From: Candidatus Zixiibacteriota bacterium
GTDB taxonomy: Bacteria; Zixibacteria; MSB-5A5; GN15; FEB-12
Length of the DNA stretch: 25,692 bases
Assembly: GCA_003641415.1 (NCBI GenBank)
Contig: QNAG01000007.1
Location: forward strand, 1-25,692
Direction: 5' to 3'
Each line of letters starts with the position of its first letter. Position 1 is the stretch's first letter. Under the pieces are notes generated by a model, which was given only the letters and a program-made list of their open reading frames with translations, had not been told where the DNA came from and searched no databases. Shown here piece by piece: positions 23,326-25,692 of the stretch. The position numbers and the translations under genes are program-made.

Positions 23326-24093
23326 GTGGGAGAATCCAAGTATGTAACAATCATGTTCGTTCCCGATGGCGCTGAATCGAGACGAGGTATTCGTATACGT
23401 CAGTGGGTACTGCGACTAATTGCTATCATGTTCGTACTGTTGATACTGGGTATAATAGTCTTCTTTTCCGCCTACTCGGGCATACTTGCCCGCGCCGCTA
23501 TTACCGATCGCCTTCAGGAAGAAAACGAAAGATTAAAACGTTACTACTACAAAGTGCAACTGCTCGAGCAAAATCTGATTCAGACACGTGAAGTTGTTAG
23601 TCGCATGGCCGAGTTGGCGGGAATCGATTTTAAATTCCCTGAGTTCCCCGATGACGAGACGATTTTTAGTGAGCTTGATAAACAGCGCCAAGCAGTTATC
23701 AACAGGTCAGCAACAGTCGCTGCATCAACACCAAGTGGATTGCCGGTGCAGGGGTTTATCAGTCAGGATTTCAATATCGACGATCCGGATCACTACCATC
23801 CCGGGATTGACATAGCCTGCGCTGAAGGTACGCCAGTACTAACCACAGCCGCAGGAGTAGTAACCTATGCGGATTTCGACAGTACCTATGGCTACATGGT
23901 TGTGATTCGCCACAATGACAGCATCACTACTTTGTACGGTCACAACGATAGTCTTCTGGTTGAGCTTGATCAGAAAGTATCCGCCGGTAGTCGGGTTGCT
24001 TTATCCGGCAATACTGGCATATCGACTGCGCCGCATCTGCATTATGAAATAAGAGTAAACAATGAACCTATAGACCCGTTGAAAGAAAAATAA
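23326..24093 (+). CDS. Membrane-anchored M23 family metallopeptidase (LytM-type)
   Basis: This 255-residue predicted peptidoglycan endopeptidase has a short cytoplasmic N-terminus, one membrane helix (about 26-48) and a short coiled coil (about 60-90, LQEENERLKRYYYKVQLLEQ). The LytM/M23 domain covers about 140-250. The zinc ligands are visible: HPGID (HxxxD) and HLHYEI (HxH). It therefore looks catalytically competent and faces the periplasm. The start is GTG at 23326 with TAGG just upstream, six bases after parB. The bactofilin gene follows one base after its stop. M23 peptidase and bactofilin pairs are known from Helicobacter (Csd1 and CcmA) and other bacteria, where they shape the cell. 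Confidence 0.93.
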   Translation: MGESKYVTIMFVPDGAESRRGIRIRQWVLRLIAIMFVLLILGIIVFFSAYSGILARAAITDRLQEENERLKRYYYKVQLLEQNLIQTREVVSRMAELAGIDFKFPEFPDDETIFSELDKQRQAVINRSATVAASTPSGLPVQGFISQDFNIDDPDHYHPGIDIACAEGTPVLTTAAGVVTYADFDSTYGYMVVIRHNDSITTLYGHNDSLLVELDQKVSAGSRVALSGNTGISTAPHLHYEIRVNNEPIDPLKEK

Positions 24094-24094
24094 G

Positions 24095-24538
24095 ATGAAG
24101 AAAAATGATTTCAGCGACACGGAAGGCCTGATGAACACTATTATTGGCAAAGACACCGTTATTACAGGGACAGTTGATGTTAAGGGAGCGTTGCGAGTTG
24201 ATGGCTCTGTCAAGGGCAAGATTATCTGCTCGGACTGTGTCACTATTGGCACAACTGGAACTGTTGAAGCAGAGGTTGAATCCAAGACTGCTATCGTAGC
24301 TGGTAAAATGCTTGGTAACATTGTCACCTCTGAAAAAGTTGAACTGCAGACTAACTGTGAAATGGACGGCGATCTCCGGACAAAATCACTGGTTATCGAG
24401 CAGGGCGCAATTTTCTGTGGTGCGTGCAACATGAAAGACACTAAACCCGACCTTGGTTTTCTTCCACCCGCAGAGAAACCAGAGAAGCTTAAAACACCAG
24501 AGAAGGTAGGAGCTTTCAACAAAAATAACAAGAAATAG
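24095..24538 (+). CDS. Bactofilin family cytoskeletal protein
   Basis: Bactofilins polymerise without nucleotides into filaments that scaffold cell-wall enzymes or partition proteins. This one has 147 residues. The central beta-helix (DUF583) spans about 15-115 and shows its short repeats: TIIGKDTVITGTVDVKGALRVDGSVKG, VTIGTTGTVEAEVESK and GKMLGNIVTSEKVEL. The polar N-terminus is short, and the tail is Pro/Lys-rich (PPAEKPEKLKTPEK) and likely disordered. It starts one base after the M23 peptidase stop. It ends a run of four genes (parA, parB, M23, bactofilin). In Myxococcus, bactofilins BacNOP position the ParABS machinery, so a similar role is plausible here. Confidence 0.94.
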   Translation: MKKNDFSDTEGLMNTIIGKDTVITGTVDVKGALRVDGSVKGKIICSDCVTIGTTGTVEAEVESKTAIVAGKMLGNIVTSEKVELQTNCEMDGDLRTKSLVIEQGAIFCGACNMKDTKPDLGFLPPAEKPEKLKTPEKVGAFNKNNKK

Positions 24539-24967
24539 TAACTATCTACAAACAGTGTGTGGAAAACGCGCCCTAATTGTGAATAACCATCAATCTTATT
24601 GTACCACAACGAGATAAGAAACAAGAGAATGGAGCTAAAAGGATTGTTTTCCACATTATGACCCAAGATGTAAGAGTCTGCATATTAGCAAGTTAGGGAA
24701 AGTATATACAGCAACAGATTACCATAAGGTAGTCAAATCCCTTTATTTCAGGGGTATTTCGGCGTTCGTAGTCCAAACCTTGTTGGTATATCTTACATAG
24801 GTTGAGATTATCAAGGCATAACGAAAATATATTATTACTTTGATTTTTCTACAACTAGCTAAATAGCATTGAATTACATGGATATATCAGCAGTCGTAAG
24901 AGTATAAGACTGACAGAAGTACAAATATATTGGCAACGATGTTTGACTATTTTTCGGAGGTAAATAA
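24539..24967. other. Intergenic region, candidate replication origin (oriC)
   Basis: This 429-base gap lies between the bactofilin and MoxR genes. Three 9-mers resemble DnaA boxes: TGTGGAAAA at 24558-24566, TGTGAATAA at 24578-24586 (both minus-strand boxes, TTTTCCACA and TTATTCACA) and TTTTCCACA at 24647-24655 (plus strand). The first two start 20 bp apart. A strongly AT-rich stretch follows (about 24775-24950). The position beside parABS with two parS sites fits an origin. Evidence against: only three boxes, each one base off TTATCCACA, and no dnaA or dnaN in the window. I saw no clear terminator or promoter here. A GGAGGT Shine-Dalgarno for moxR closes the region. Confidence 0.45.
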
Positions 24968-25537
24968 ATGACATCTTCTGATTCACATTCTGATATCAAA
25001 GCTGTGGAAAAGCTGAGTCTGGCTCATCAGAAAATCAAGACTGAGATTGGCAAAGTGATAATCGGCCAGGAACAGGTCATCGAGCAGCTATTGATTTCAT
25101 TATTATCGGCGGGACATTGTCTGCTTGTGGGCGTCCCCGGTCTGGCCAAAACGCTGCTGATATCAACACTCGCTCAAGTGCTCAACCTTAAGTTCAGCCG
25201 CATACAGTTCACCCCCGATCTGATGCCGTCCGATATCACCGGAACGGAAATAATTGATGATGACCCTGCCAGTGGCAAGCGAGCTTTTCGCTTTGTCAAG
25301 GGACCGGTCTTTGCTAATGTCGTTCTGGCTGATGAAATCAACCGCACGCCCCCCAAGACTCAGGCCGCTTTGCTTCAGGCGATGCAGGAACACGAGGTAA
25401 CTGCCGGCGGCGAGACATATACTCTGGACGAGCCGTTCTTTGTGCTGGCTACGCAGAACCCGATTGAGCAGGAAGGTACCTACCCGCTTCCGGAAGCGCA
25501 ACTTGACCGCTTTCTGTTCAATGTATTTGTCAATTAA
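24968..25537 (+). CDS. MoxR family AAA+ ATPase, cut short by an in-frame stop
   Basis: MoxR ATPases act as chaperones, often with VWA-domain proteins encoded downstream. The N-terminal 189 residues are intact: an IGQEQVIEQLL start, Walker A GVPGLAKT (about 53-60), a FTPDLMPSDITG segment, Walker B VVLADEINR, sensor 1 VLATQNP and EGTYPLPEAQLDRFLF with the arginine finger. The frame then stops at TAA (25535-25537) within the block that normally reads V-D-Y-P-S. The expected MoxR sequence continues in the same frame afterwards. Family members have about 320 residues, so the truncated product lacks the C-terminal lid domain. GGAGGT is well placed before the ATG. The cause may be a real nonsense mutation, a sequencing error or readthrough. 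Confidence 0.85.
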   Translation: MTSSDSHSDIKAVEKLSLAHQKIKTEIGKVIIGQEQVIEQLLISLLSAGHCLLVGVPGLAKTLLISTLAQVLNLKFSRIQFTPDLMPSDITGTEIIDDDPASGKRAFRFVKGPVFANVVLADEINRTPPKTQAALLQAMQEHEVTAGGETYTLDEPFFVLATQNPIEQEGTYPLPEAQLDRFLFNVFVN

Positions 25538-25692
25538 ACTAGCGACATCGAAGAACGGGAAATTGTAAAGTCCACAACGGCGATTCTCGAATATGATCTG
25601 AACAATATTCTTAGCGCTGAAGATATCATCGGCTTCCAGAAATTGGTGCGGCGGGTTCCGGTCTCGGATCGTCTGGTCGATTATGCGGTAAG
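25538..25692 (+). pseudogene. In-frame continuation of the moxR reading frame after the stop, partial at window end
   Basis: Directly after the TAA, the same frame reads TSDIEEREIVKSTT and later FQKLVRRVPVSDRLVDYAV, which is normal MoxR sequence leading into the lid domain. No frameshift is needed. The gene runs out of the window, so its end cannot be judged. No start codon with a Shine-Dalgarno suggests separate translation. Confidence 0.75.

Noticed and set aside
25535..25537. TAA reassigned to an amino acid
   Set aside because: Several intact genes in the same window (phosphofructokinase, rpmH and others) end at TAA at their expected lengths, so a general code change is not supported.

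Overview
The window looks like the origin-proximal part of a chromosome from an uncultured Gram-negative bacterium of the Fibrobacteres-Chlorobi-Bacteroidetes (FCB) superphylum. Three things point there: large secreted proteins with Bacteroidetes-type (T9SS type A) C-terminal sorting domains, a PorV/PorQ-family outer-membrane protein, and a YidC with Lys where proteobacterial YidC has the groove Arg. The mix of cohesin-like and dockerin-like modules with FlgD/T9SS-like tails recalls candidate phyla such as Zixibacteria or Marinimicrobia. The phylum is an inference. Nothing in the window looks like a phage, transposon or CRISPR array.

Region 1 (1-3810) is a long non-coding stretch holding five TGTGA-N6-TCACA palindromes (CRP/FNR type), a sigma70-like promoter and a leader with several hairpins. 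It precedes a large secreted cohesin/Ig/dockerin/T9SS protein. Region 2 (3840-10269, minus strand) is a tight three-gene unit: a TonB-dependent receptor with a TTG start, a secreted FnIII protein with a T9SS-like tail, and a PorV/PorQ-like barrel. A bidirectional terminator at 3779-3807 separates it from region 1. Region 3 (10571-13369) has a near-consensus promoter, a small exported protein and a TPR-fused sigma54 activator with an intact GAFTGA loop. Region 4 is a minus-strand phosphofructokinase whose residues predict pyrophosphate dependence. It converges on region 3 at a shared terminator.

Region 5 (14878-24538) is the classical origin-side cluster, all on the plus strand: rpmH, rnpA, yidD, yidC, mnmE, mnmG, rsmG, parA, parB, an M23 peptidase and a bactofilin. 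One near-perfect and one perfect parS site lie at 18993-19008 and 21043-21058. parA-parB-M23-bactofilin form a nearly gapless series that joins chromosome partitioning to a cytoskeletal scaffold and a cell-wall hydrolase. dnaA is absent from its usual place beside rpmH. The 429-base gap after the bactofilin gene carries three DnaA-box-like 9-mers and an AT-rich stretch, so it is the best candidate for oriC here. Region 6 (24968 to the end) is a MoxR ATPase frame interrupted by one in-frame TAA, after which recognisable MoxR sequence continues to the window edge.

Observations most worth following: the CRP-like operator array with its structured leader, the secreted-peptide/TPR-activator pair, the candidate oriC beside parABS-bactofilin, the MnmE that lacks its G3 aspartate, and the MoxR nonsense codon.
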